Source of the DNA: Haematobia irritans
Lineage: Eukaryota > Arthropoda > Insecta > Diptera > Muscidae
Length of the DNA: 64,000 nt
Reading direction: 5' to 3'
Assembly: GCF_050003625.1 (NCBI RefSeq)
Contig: NC_134400.1
Coordinates: 46,179,096 to 46,243,095 of the forward strand
Below the pieces are notes generated by a model, which saw only the letters and a program-made list of their open reading frames with translations, did no database searches and was not told the origin of the DNA. Below are positions 23,938 to 35,787 of the stretch, in pieces. The position numbers and the translations under genes are program-made. Numbering within the stretch: the stretch's first letter is position 1; every line of letters starts with the position of its first letter.

Positions 23938-25380
23938 TAAATTTAATTTAAATTTAATTAAATATATTTATTTAAATCAATTTACTTTAATTGGATATCG
24001 AGAAGATCGTAAAGTGTTATTATGAACCAGTGCCTGCTGAAAAATTCTTGTTTACGATATTCTGGGGGAGGCATCTTAATATGCAATCCAGCCCAATTTT
24101 TCGCCGTATGTACTTATCCCATATTAATTTCGAATATTAACACTTACTCATGTATGACACTCTATAATTTTGAGCTTCTGAAATGCCATCAAAATTAAAA
24201 AAAAAAAATAAATAGCAAACATTTGATTCCTTTACATGGCTCCGGCCTGCCATTAGTAAAATTCCATTTGAGTTCAGGAAGTTTTGAACGCAATGAAATA
24301 TCCGAGACTATAAAAACAAATGAAGTTATTGACAGTGCCATATCACAAAACACTTGAATTCCCATTGTCTCGTAACTCTAAATGCAATACCACACCGGCG
24401 GCTTTAAACCTCTTGACGACGACGATGTCCGTCCGTTGGATTGCCGCATAAGAAGCCACCAGCAACAGCTCCACCACCACCACTGCCATTGTTGTCTTTT
24501 ATTCCAATAATAACTACCACCAGTACTACCACAAACCAGTCTCAAGTGCCACTGTTGATTTATTTGTTTAGTTTTTCAAAAAGCTTTTGGATCTTTTTAG
24601 GAATGGATGAAGATAGCGCAAGAGCAAAAGAAACCTAAACATTTTACCAGCATCTTAAGACCACATCTAAAGACGATGACAACGATGACTATAAAGGCGA
24701 CGTCATTGTCAAAGATGGAGTAGAAAATGAAACCAGTCTATGAAATGAAAAGAAATGATTCTACAAATGCCAGTAACCAAAGTGGAAACTGATTGTAAAG
24801 CTGAGACCGATAGAAAAATAAACACATCGGACGGACGGACACCGAGATACTTCAATACAACCATGAATTTGCAGAAATCTCTTATACGTTTCCTTCCCTT
24901 TGGAAGCTCAATGATTGAATGGCAGTTCAAGGTTTTTCTTTTTATACAGGGAGGGGATGACCAGAAAAAAAGAGTTGGTCTAAGAAAACAATTGTTTGTG
25001 ACGATATCTAGCATAACGAATTTTCAGTTATTGCTCCAGAATACATTACCAACTAAATGAAAAGCTTATGGCCCAACTTAGTGGTAAGTGTATGATTAAA
25101 GGTTTTAAGTGGTCGTGTTTCCAAAAAAAAATAAAATAAAAATCATCGATCCCACCAAAGATTTATGGGGTTGACTAAAAATATAATGGTGGATTTTCTT
25201 TGATGCATTTAGTTTTTCTGTTTTTCGGAAAGTTAGGAAAAATAGTGAATGGAAGAAACTATGGAAAGATTAAGCAACCGAAGACTGAGCAGTTTATTTA
25301 TGAAGCACTCCGCCGTTGAAGCATGATGTCACATCATATTCTAAGGCATGCTATGATTTAATATGAATGTCGTCAATCTC
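23938..25380. other. Unique non-coding DNA
   Basis: Contains a short (CCA)n stretch near 24463-24488. Overlapping 101-codon frames on both strands at about 24709-25060 have no recognisable domain. No gene supported. Confidence 0.45.
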
Positions 25381-27399
25381 TTGATTTCTTCTCAACCGGG
25401 AGAACAGCTCCAAATTTGACGGAGTGTATTGCGATTTCCAATCTCTGGATTCATTTTCTTTCAGATCTTTTTAACATATCGACGTAGATATGACCTTGGT
25501 GTCTTGAACGACTTCAGACCTTTTGCAGAGGTGAGCGGGAAGACCGGTTCACAGTATCCATAATATCTTTGGGTCTCATATTTTCTATCTCAGTTTTATC
25601 TTTGAGAGTGCCCCAAGTGGCTTGGCAAAATTTCCCTTTTACTCGCTGTTTCCATTGCTAGAAGAACTGCGCCAAACTTTGCCCACTGCGCCAAACTTTG
25701 CCCACTCAGGTTTAATTATCCGCTTCAGATCTTTTTTACACATCGGCGAAGCTATGACCTCCATGTCTTCATAATCGCTATGCGCCTTTTCTTGGTGTAG
25801 TGTTTTCTCTTTACTGCTTCTCTGTTTTATGCTACAGAGGTATTGGAAACACTGATGATTCCGTTAGGTGGAGTAGTATAGTATCTGTTTTGCTCCTTTA
25901 ACAGACAATGTCACAATATTTGGCCTTGGTTGTCCTTGGTTGCATGTCTCCTTCTTAGTCATTTCGATTGCTTTTCAAACGACTTCAGAGCTTTTGTAGA
26001 GGTGAGCGGGAATTCCAGATCACAGTATTCGTTTGGGTCTCATATTTTCTACCTCAGGTTGATCTTTGAGGGTGCCCCAAGTGGCATGAAAAAAATATCC
26101 CTTTTACCCGCTATTTCCACTACCAAAACAACTGCCTTAAAATTTGCCTAACTAACGGAGTCGATAGCGACTTCTCTGGCTTAGCTACCTGCTTCAGATC
26201 GTTTTAATAAATCAGCATAGTTCTACCCTTCGTCCAAAATTAGTTTATTTTTTTGTTAGAGTCTGGGAAACACATTCTTCCGTTGGATGACATCCACATT
26301 TTTTCAGTTTCCCTTGCACTGTATTTTAGCAAAAACACTCCTTCAGTATTGTTGGTTTGATATTCTCTTATTTTCTCCACGGTTACTTCATGATATGGAG
26401 TTCCCCAAATGAAGTTACAGAATCAGTCCTTTTCTGTGCTCTACTATAGGAGAACAGATCAACATTGCCAACGGAGTGGATTCCGACTTCTGTGTCCTTA
26501 GATTTAATATTCTGCTTCAAAGTTTTAAACACATCGAGTTTTCAACACAGGAGATAGCTACTCTTTCGCGTGTATTGATTATCACAAAGTCTGCGCGTAT
26601 TCTTGTCTTTCCTTCATAATCTATTCTGCTTCATTGACCTGTAATCTGATCTTTGTTAGATCTGGTATTGTTTTCTCCATAATCTATTTTGCTCCCTTCA
26701 CTCGCGATGTGACAAAAGCAGTTCTTGTTTCTCGTTGATTGGCTCCGGTTTAGTAATTTCGATGGCTTTTCGACGCCTTAAGAACTTTGGTTGAGAGTGC
26801 TCTAAGTGGCCTGATAAAATTTTCCCTATTATCTGCTGCTTCAATTACCAGCAGAACTGCGACAATCTTTGTCTCACCGATGTAGTGGAATTCTATTTTC
26901 CCACGATTTACTATCCACGTCGTTATGCCGTTCGTCAACATATTGTTCCGTTGGGAGAGGTCTTATTTTCTCCACAATATTTTCTGCTTCCCTTGAAACG
27001 CATTTTAAGCACATTGAAAGCACTTCTTCGCTATCGTTAATTTTGAGTTCGTATATTTGGACCACAGTTACTTCGTTTGGTCTTGCTTTAACTACCAGAA
27101 CTTCGTTAAATCTGGAGTTCATCGAATTGAGTTACAGAAGCAGTCCTCTTCTACTCTAAGACAACAGATCAACATTGCCTTACCGACGGAGTGGATTCCG
27201 ACTTCCGTTTCCTTAAGTGTAATTTACTACTTCAGAGTCCTAAACACATCGAAGTTGCTATCTCCTTCCCGTGGATCGATTATCACAAAGTCTGCGCGTT
27301 TTCTAGTCTTTCATTGATGTTATTTCTTAACAGTTTCTCTGTTCCGTGCTCGAAGATATTAGTAATGCTGATTCTGAGGTATTATTTGCTCCATAATTT
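25380..27399 (+). repeat. Old degenerate long-period array, part 1
   Basis: Phrases recur in order: TTTGAGGGTGCCCCAAGTGG (25602, 26066), AACAGATCAACATTGCC (26453, 27163), GGAGTGGATTCCGACTTC (26474, 27188), ATTATCACAAAGTCTGCGCG (26578, 27280). The last three pairs are offset by 702-714 bp. Units are too diverged for me to fix a single period. The reading frames (for example 26869-27159 and 27057-27317) lie within this repeat and change frame between units. Confidence 0.55.
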
Positions 27400-28938
27400 T
27401 TAACCCACCACCATAGAATGGTGACGGGGGTATAATAAGTTTGTCATTCCGTTTGTAACACATCGAAATATCAATTTCCGACTATATAAAGTATATATAT
27501 TCTTGATCAGGGAGAAATTCTAAGACGATATAACCATGTCCGTCTGTCTGTTGAAATCATGCTACAGTCTTCAATAATGAAGCAATCGTACTGAAATTTT
27601 GCACAAGCTCCTCTTTTGTCTGCAGGCAGGTAAAGTTCGAAGATGGCCTATATCGGTCCAGGTTCTGATATAGTCCCCATATAAACCGACCTCCCGATTT
27701 TGGGTCTTTGGCTTATAGAAACAGTAGTTTTTATCCAAATTACCTGAAATTGGAAATCTAGAGGCATTTTAGGACCGTAAAGAGGTGCGCCCAAAATGGT
27801 GAGTATCGGCCCATGTTTTGATATAGCCCCGATATAGACCGATTTTACTTCTTGGGCTTCTAGAAACCTTAGTTTTTATCCAATTCGCTTGAAATTGGAA
27901 ATCTAGAGACCATAAAGAGGTGTGCCAAAAATATTGAGTGTCGGTCCATGTTTTGGTATAGCCCTCATATAGACCGATCTCCTGATTTTACTTCTTGGGA
28001 TTATAGAATCCGTAGTTTTTATCCAATTTGCCTGAAAGTGGCAATCTAGAGGTATTTTAGGACCGTAAAGAGGTGTGCCCAAAATGGTGAGTATCGGCCA
28101 ATGTTTTGATATAGCCCCGATATAGACCGATTTTCCGATTTTACTTCTTGGGCTTCTAGAATCCTTAGTTTTTACCCAATTCGCTTAAAATTGGAAATCT
28201 AGAGGTATTTTGGGACCATAAAGAGGTGTGCCAAAAATGGTGAGTTTCGGTCCATGTTTTGGTATAGCCCCCATATAGACCGATCTCCCGATTTTACTTT
28301 TTGGGCTTATAGAATCCGTAGTTTTTATCCAATTTGCCTGAAATTGCAAATCTAAAAGTATTTGAGGACCAAAAAAGGTGTGTCGAAAATTGTGAGTATC
28401 GGTCCATGTTTTGATATAGCCACCATATAGACCGATCCCTAGATTTTACCTCTTAAGCTTCTACGGTCCGTATATCGGATTTAGTTTTTATCGGTCCATT
28501 TGGTAAGGCCTCCATATAGACCTATTTCTCTTCTTGAGGGTATAGAAGGCGTACTGATCTTTAAAATTGCTCGAAACTGAATGTAGAATTTGCAGATTTT
28601 ACTTCCCGTAATCATTTAAATAATGGGGGTAAAAATTTACAGATTTTAGATTTCAAATCAAGGAGTAATTTCATCATCTTCTTGCACGCTTATACGACAT
28701 GTTTATGATTCCTCTAAAACTCAAATAAAATTGGTTCTTATAAATCCTGAATCTGATATAATCTTCGTAGGTAGAATCTTTAAATTTATATTCGGGAAGT
28801 TTACTGGTTGAACTACTCTGTTTGGGAACATCTGTCATCAACCCCCCTGAAATTTTCAAAGGAAACTATAATATTTGATTCATGGTGGTGGGTATTTAAG
28901 ATTCGGCCCGGCCGAACTTACTGCTGTATATACTTTTT
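27400..28938 (+). mobile_element. HINE-3 copy, older
   Basis: Start is mutated to TAACCCACCACC; the TTCTTGATCAGG block, a very short GTCT tract, central units and hairpin TTCGGCCCGGCCGAA (28903-28917) are all present. Inserted into the degenerate array, which resumes at 28946. Confidence 0.85.
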
Positions 28939-29240
28939 TTAAGCTTTCCTTGACCTGCATTTGGTAAGATGCCATAAAATTTTCGAATGTGTCATTTTCT
29001 GTGCTCTACTCCATTGCGACTTTACTTTCTCTAGATTTAACATTTTGCTTCAGATATCGGCGGATGGCCGATGTTTTCGAAGATCTTACTAATGCTGATT
29101 CTGGGGTATTTTTTTCTACATAATTGATTCTGCTCCCTTTACCGGGAACCGTCATCTTTGTTAGATCTGGGCCGATAGTCCGAATACTGTATTTCTATTA
29201 TATTTCCCGGTCTCATATTTTCCACCAAAGGCCCATCTTT
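28939..29240 (+). repeat. Degenerate array, part 2
   Basis: GTTTTCGAAGATCTTACTAA then TGCTGATTCTGGGGTATT (29076-29110) repeats the sequence at 27345-27385 just before the HINE-3 insertion, so the same array continues beyond it. Confidence 0.5.
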
Positions 29241-29257
29241 GCCCCCAGTGTCGTCAA

Positions 29258-29488
29258 AAAGTGGCAGCTCACTAAGACTATTCATTCCATGGTGGCACCA
29301 TAGTTGGTGAATATCACTCTTATCAATGAGTGCTGTCAGATTCTATGTTTATCCGATTGTCGTTGCACATTACGGTGAAACCACTTAGAGACGCTCTCAA
29401 ACTCTCAGAAATATCACCAGCATGGGGGATAAACGACCTCTGAAAAACTTTTTGCGGGTATGCTAACCATTGTACCATGGTGGCTCCC
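29258..29488 (-). mobile_element. tRNA-derived SINE, degenerate copy
   Basis: Recognisable body (GTGAAACCACTTAGAGA, CTCTGAAAAACTTTTT) and head (reverse complement of GCTAACCATTGTACCATGGTGGCTCCC, whose pol III box A can be read). Box B is deleted and the TAACC tail is lost, so this copy is probably ancient and inactive. Confidence 0.75.
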
Positions 29489-29489
29489 A

Positions 29490-29957
29490 ACACCCTCAAA
29501 AAATCGCTTCTGTAACATATACCCCAAACACATTTTGCTTCAAGCATATATATTCTCAGGATTGGTCCAAACAAAATATTGTTTGTATTGTTCAAACATA
29601 TTATGTTTCACCTTAGGGCATACACTGATATTAAAAAATTTTAATGAAATTTTTTAATGTGAATAAATTTTTTAAGGCGCCAATTGGTTACTTCCATTAT
29701 TTTACTTGCAGCATACTCTCTAGGTCTCTCTTTCTAAACACATATGAATATATGTTTGCATCTAAACTAATATATGTTTGCATCTAAGTATATTATATTT
29801 ACAAACATTTTATGTCCCAAACATAATAACATATTAACATATGTTATGCAGTTTATGAACATTATATGCTTGCACTTAAAAATATTGTGTTAAAAAATGT
29901 GAGTTCCAAACATATAATTTTTACACTCAAACATATGAAAAACAGTATTTTTCGTGT
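29490..29957 (-). repeat. Composite repeat, short copy without tRNA-like modules
   Basis: Starts ACACCCTCAAAAAATCGC, the inverse of the right end seen at 2440-2447, and ends TATGAAAAACAGTATTTTTCGTGT. It lacks the central tRNA-like region, so it marks either the ancestral core element or an internal deletion. Confidence 0.6.
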
Positions 29958-31148
29958 AGTTGAATTTTGGAGGTCCTATTTTAAACCTCCCATACTAAAG
30001 GTCATGTTGCCAGGAGCCTTTTCTTCATTAGGGTCTTGCGTTTAACGAGGATCTTCATTAGGGTCTTGCGTTTAACGAGGACCCCTATTTCAGATAGTCT
30101 TATAAATATTAAATATAAACTCCTGCCGGAGACAGCTTCTCAACGTATTTTCTTACGTCTTCGTGTCCCCTAGTATCTTCTGGTATAGGCAACTCCATTT
30201 CAGGTGAGTTTTCCATGCTGGCCTTCCGTGATCATAATATGCTCACTGGTGAGCTTCATCTAGGCCTGTTGTGACAGAATTTCCCTGTAGATAAAATGTA
30301 ATCACCGCTCACTTTTTCATTCCACTGTTCTTCGTTCGGGATAGTGGTTGGAGACCGCTTATCATTTGATTTGCCTGAAAACGTTTCGCAGTGTTGGCTT
30401 TTAAATATCCCATACAGAGTTACGCATGAATGAGCATGAGGAAAATGTCTTCTTTCCAAATGCCAAAATAAACCGTTAGAAGCGACACCACACAACGAAC
30501 GCAGCACTGACATGTAATGGGGGAATTGAGATCCTTTGACCAAGATTATTGCCAATTTCAATGCTTATGCATTTCACTGATGTTGTGTTCACATACAAAG
30601 ATGTGCGAAACATGGCCTAGAGATGAGGAGAACATGCAGTTGTTAGACGACAAAAAAAACCATAAAAATGCACGAAAAAAGTGTTTTTGCTGTGTTTTTC
30701 TTTTTCGTATGAGAAATTGTAACCATGACCATGCTGCTGAAGCAGTTAGCTAAAATTCTTCCAGTTTTATGAGGATGAAAATGGAATACATTTTTTGGTG
30801 GATGTTACAATCAGAGAATTCCTTTAATCATTGACACAATCCAAAATGGAGATCATCCAAGGGGAGATATAGAAATTTAAACCATTTTCATGTAATTTTG
30901 CAAAAACGCCTTTGTGATTTATCGGGAGATTCATATGAATTCGTATAATATGATGAGTATAGGTTATTTTTTGTCCGATTGGAGCTTTCACAAGGGAAAT
31001 TTGGGCAGATATGGTCGGCCCAAACCGGATGAACATGAACATTGGGGATTTGTCTAAATCTGTGGGTGTATAACTATCCCTTGAAATGTAAATGTATCGA
31101 ATTTCAAATGTTGTTACGATTTAGCCTCCACCAACACGGGATAGTTAC
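29958..31148. other. Unique DNA with a perfect 30-bp duplication
   Basis: A 30-bp unit containing AGGGTCTTGCGTTTAACGAG is repeated exactly at 30022-30051 and 30052-30081. A splice-like junction ATTTCAG/GTGAGT lies at 30203/30204. The frames at 30256-30561 (-), 30517-30753 (+) and 30824-31042 (-) have no recognisable domain. Confidence 0.45.
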
Positions 31149-31274
31149 TACACTCAAAAAAAAGTTTACTTGGCTCCAAAGATTTTAACCTTCCCTTAAG
31201 GATTTTGGTATTGATTTCGTGCCAAAGATGCGACTTCTTTTAAATTAAGAAATTTTGTAGCGACCTATCTGGCT
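31149..31274. mobile_element. Fragment of TACACTC-type MITE
   Basis: Begins TACACTCAAAAAAAAGTTTA and shares words such as CCAAAGATTTTAACC with the MITE at 31738-32936. It is cut by a piggyBac-type insertion. Confidence 0.5.
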
Positions 31275-31278
31275 TTAA

Positions 31279-31730
31279 CCCTCTAATGCCCAATCCCGCC
31301 TTTAGGCGGACTTCATTTAATAAGGAAGCTTTTAGTAAAACACACCTTAAGACAACAAAAATGGGTAATATAAAATGAAAACTTATGGCGATTTCGATTG
31401 GGAAAAAGGGTGCAACATTCTCGAAATTGATTGCCAAATATAAAGGACACTGTCATAGATTTTGGATTCTGCATCCCTCACAATATTATGAATTAACAAT
31501 AACTTTGAAATGACACTATTATTTGAGCAAAAATACAATGAGGGAAAAAGTAGTGTAACACCAGGGCAACATATTTTTTGCGAAAACGCCCTTAGTTGAA
31601 ACTGTTCAAGAGGCTTTGTAGCATATACTGAATTTTACCGTATAAATTTTTCTTGTTTAGTTTTCTTGCTTTTTTGTCGTTAACATTGAAAATTTAATTA
31701 GCTGGCAAAAAAAATGTGGGCATTAGAGGG
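31279..31730. mobile_element. piggyBac-type MITE with TTAA duplication
   Basis: Terminal inverted repeats CCCTCTAATGCCC (31279-31291) and GGGCATTAGAGGG (31718-31730) match perfectly. TTAA lies immediately outside at 31275-31278 and 31731-31734. CCC...GGG ends with a TTAA target are diagnostic of the piggyBac superfamily. At 452 bp it encodes no transposase, so it is non-autonomous. The frame at 31240-31437 is not a gene. Confidence 0.85.
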
Positions 31731-31737
31731 TTAAATC

Positions 31738-32936
31738 TACACTGAAAAAAATATTGTCGTGAGGTCAAAGATTTCATGTCTTTAAAATACGAATGCAAAT
31801 TTTGCTTAGCATAGAAGACGCATTTCTCTAGTATAAAGTTTTTTTCCTTGACCAAAGGTCGATAAACTTTTCAATGAAGTCGTATTGTCCTTATAATTAA
31901 GTGATTTGATTTAAAAATGGATATCATAACATGAAAGAAAAAATGTTTGGGCTAAGGTCAACTTGACTTTAATAATTTAGAAAAATTCTTCAAAATTAAT
32001 GAAATTGTCTTTAAATTTGTTGTCTTTTTGCATCTGGACTACAAAGCAAAACATCGTTCAAATATAGGACATGTTTTTCAACACTTTATTTAAAAGATGT
32101 TTTATACTTGAAACACAGCATAATTTCTACTAGAAGTCGAGTCTTAATTTGGAAAATAAAGTCGTCGTTAACTTGTTTTTAAAGGACTTTAATAGCATAT
32201 GAAGAAAAAAAGCTGAAAAAGCGAAAAATTAAAATTTGCTTTCTAGAAGCAAGTACACAAAACCCGATTTTAAAAGAGAATTGTGTCTTAAAAGTATCCT
32301 TGCTTGTATTCTACGCTTCTGGCTCGGAATCAATACCAACTTTTTTAAAGTAAAGACAAAATCTTTGGAACCGGGTATGCTTTTTTTTCAGTGTAGGACC
32401 AATAAAATTAAAATAAGCATACCGATCTCATTTATCAATCTTTCATTCTCATTTCGCGGTTTATTAATAAAGGTATCTCACGTACAAACAAATGCCAGTT
32501 TAAAAATCAAAATCATAACGGATACTTCAAAATAGACAATGTTTTCTTAATTCCAAAAAAAAAACAACTTTAAACCAAAGACGCTAAATCCTCAAAATAA
32601 GTCTTAGATTATATTTGAAGCATTTTTATCTTAAACCTAAAGTTTCAATATTTCAGTAAATTTAAGGACAATTTCTTTAAATCAAAATTGTGTTTCTTTA
32701 CTTGAAGGAAAATTAGCCTTAGTTCAAAGACATGCGACTTTAACGGAGGCACGCAAATTTACAAAATTTGTGTTCTAAATTTAAAGAAAACCATTTTTGA
32801 AGCAATGATTACAAACTTTAATTTAATTAAAATTTCATTATTTTAAAGAAATTTGTCCTTAAGTTTTTGTAAATTTCGCATCCTATAATTTAGGTTGCGT
32901 AATCTTTAAGATGACGTAAATATTTTTTTCAGTGTA
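31738..32936. mobile_element. TACACTG-type MITE, 1.2 kb, perfect 18-bp ends
   Basis: TACACTGAAAAAAATATT (31738-31755) and its exact reverse complement (32919-32936) bound the element; with TA as duplicated target the core is ACTG...CAGT-like. A second inward copy of the end (TTTTTTTTCAGTGTA, 32381-32395) suggests that two related elements are nested or joined. No transposase: the 99-codon frame at 32236-32535 has no recognised domain. Confidence 0.7.
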
Positions 32937-32999
32937 CTTCCTTAAAAAAGGAGAACTTACTCACAATGGACTTTGATGGTATGGAAAATTAAAATTCTT

Positions 33000-34855
33000 A
33001 AATATATTGAATTTATAGAATATTTTGCCAAAATGTTATTTCTATAAAAATTTTTTTAAAAATTTTATTTCTATAGAAAATTTGGTCAAAATTTAATTTC
33101 CATAGAAAATTTTGTCAACTTACCTTTAGGAAATTTCGTAACCATTTTAGTTCTATAAAAAATTTTGACAAAATTTTATTTCTATAGAAAAATTGGTCAA
33201 CATTTTATTTCTATAGAAAAATTGGTCAACATTTTATTTCTATAGAAAATTTTGACAAAATTTTATTTCTATAGAATATTTTGTCAAAAAAATTTTTTTA
33301 TCAAAAAAAAAAAATTGTCAAGATTTTATTTCTATAGAAAATTTTGTCAAAATTTATTTCTGTAGAAAAATTTGTCAACATTTTATTTCTATAAAAAATT
33401 TTGTCAAAATTTTATTTTATAGAAAATTTAGTCAACATTTTATTTCTATAGAAAATTTTGTCAAAATTTTATTTCTATAGAAAATTTTGTCAAAATTTTA
33501 TTTCTATAGAAAATTTTGTCAACGTTTTATTTCTATAGATAATTTTGTAAAAATGCTATGTCTATAGCAAATTTTGTCAAAGTTTTATTTCTATAGACAT
33601 TTTGTCACAATTTTATTTCTTCCAAAAATTTTGTGAAAATTTTATTTCTATAGAAAATATGGTCAACATTTTATTTCTTAGAAAATTTTGTCAAAATTCA
33701 ATTTCTATAGAAAATTTTGTCAAAATTCAATTTCTATAGAAAATTTTGTCAAAATTTTATTTTTATCAAAAAAAAATTGTCAAGATTCTATCTCTATAGA
33801 AAATTTTATCAAAATTTATTTCTGTATAAAATTTTGTCAACATCTTATTTCTATAGAAAATTTAGTCAACATTTTATTTCTATAGAAAATTTTGTCAAAA
33901 TTTAATTTCCATAGAAAATTTTGTCAACTTATCGTTAGGAAATTTTTTAAACATTTTAGTTCTATAAAAATGTTGACAAAATTTTATTTCTTAGAAAATT
34001 TTGTCAAAATTCAGTTTCTATTGAAAATTTTGTCAAAATTCAATTGCTATAGAAAATTTTGTCAACATTTTATTTCTATAGGAAATTTTTTCAAAATTTT
34101 ATTTTTATCAAAAAAAAAATTGTCAAGATTTTATTTCTATAGAAAATTTTGTCAAAATTTATTTCTGTATAAAATTTTGTCAACATTTTATTTCTATAGA
34201 AAATTTGGTCAACATTTTATTTCTATAGAAAATTTTGTAAAAATTTAATTTCCATAGAAAATTTTGTCAACTTATCTTTAGGTAATTTTTTAAACATTTT
34301 AGTTCTATAAAAATTGTGACAAAATTTTATTTCTATAGAAAAGTTGGTCAACATTTTATTTCTTAGAAAATTTTGTCAAGATTCAATTTCTATAGAAAAT
34401 TTTGTCAAAATTTTATTTCTATAAAAAATTTTGTCAAAATTTTGTTTTTATCAAAAAAATTGTCAAGATTTTATTTCTATTGAAAATTTTGTCAAAATTT
34501 ATTTCTGTATAAAATTTTGTCAACATTTTATTTTTATAGAAAATTTGGTCAACATTTTATTTCTATAGAAAATTTTGTCAAAATTTAATTTCCATAGAAA
34601 ATTTTGCCAAAACTTTATTTCTATAGAAAATTTTGTCAACATTTTATTTCTATAGAAAATGTTGTCAAAATTTTCTTTTTATAAAAAAAATTGTCAAAAT
34701 TTTATTTCTTTAGAAAATTTTGTGAAAATTTTATTTCTATAGAAAAATTGGTCAACATTTTATTTCTTTAGAAAATTTTCAATTTCTATAGCAAATTTTG
34801 TCAAAATTTTATTTCTATAGAAAATGTTCTCAAAACTTTATTTCTGTAGATACCT
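33000..34855 (+). repeat. 29-bp CTATAG-core minisatellite array, about 60 units
   Basis: Same repeat and orientation as 3822-5815. It shows higher-order structure: a block with ATTTTTATCAAAAAAAAATTGTCAAG recurs near 33290, 33760, 34110 and 34445, so several units have been amplified together (about 340-470 bp). I see no inverted-repeat element around it. Frames at 33688-34248 are repeat translations. Confidence 0.9.
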
Positions 34856-35514
34856 ATTACGTACTTAACAAACCCTAACTTTTAACGTCGAAAAAAATGT
34901 TGTTCCCCAGAAAAGAGAACTCCACCTTCATTGCAGCCACTTTTAATATTCAGCTGGGAAATTATTCTCCACACGTTTGCCTTAACGTAGTAATGACACA
35001 TAACTGGTTTCATTTATTTATTCCATATATTATTTGTTTTTATTCTTACCTCATCATATCCTTATAGCCGGTTGAAATCCATCCGGCCTTTGTTTTCAAC
35101 GATTCAAATTCAATTGCTATTTTAGTACCATTAACTTCCATTTATGTTATTCCTGTATAGGCCAACACTTGCCATGTCATCGCATTAAAATCAGTTTAGT
35201 CTCAACGATAACAACTAGAGGCTTCAAGGAAATCATTCCATATCCGTCGCCTTCAAAGAAACACACAACAAATATGGCATTTAATTAACTACTCCGTAAT
35301 CGTCACAAGCAAGGAGGAAATCAATAACAAGTGCTCGAAGGGCCCTTTTGTGTGAAAGCAAAGGGATCTACTGATTAGACTGTAATAAGATGAAGCTACA
35401 TCAAATGATGGATGTTGAAGTGGAAATTATTGTAAAATGATATCACGCAAATACCTTAAAGCAGAATGACGAGTTTGATGGCGAATTACTAAAATACACT
35501 TTAAAAATATTTTG
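34856..35514. other. Unique non-coding DNA
   Basis: No recognisable gene or repeat. Confidence 0.45.
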
Positions 35515-35785
35515 CAAGAATCTAAAAGTATAGAAATAAAATTTTCTATAGCAAAATAAAATTTTGACATAAATTTCTATAGTAATAAAATTTTGACAAC
35601 ATATTTTCTATAGAAATAAAATTTTGACAAAATGTTCTATAGAAATAAAATTGTGACAAAATTTTCTATAGAAATAAAATTTTGACAAATTTTTCTACGG
35701 AAATAAAATTTTAGCAAAATTCTCTACGGAAATAAAATTTTAGCAAATTTTGTATAGTTTTATTATATTTATCTACTGTATCTTC
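35515..35785 (-). repeat. CTATAG-core array, reverse orientation, about 8 units
   Basis: Units TTTTCTATAGAAATAAAATT then TTGACAAA, the inverse complement of the arrays upstream. A Tc1-like transposon has inserted at its right edge. Confidence 0.85.
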
Positions 35786-35787
35786 TA

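Noticed and set aside
24709..25060. Opposing 101-codon frames
   Set aside because: Fully overlapping on opposite strands without any domain, as expected by chance in this amount of DNA.
26869..27403. Cluster of frames suggesting a protein-coding exon
   Set aside because: The segment is part of a degenerate direct repeat whose units do not keep one frame.
33688..34248. Phe/Tyr/Lys-rich frames resembling short membrane proteins
   Set aside because: They arise from the 29-bp array in changing frames; no start context or conservation.
33000..34855. CRISPR-like array of regular repeats
   Set aside because: There are no unique spacers, units are contiguous minisatellite repeats, and the genome is eukaryotic.
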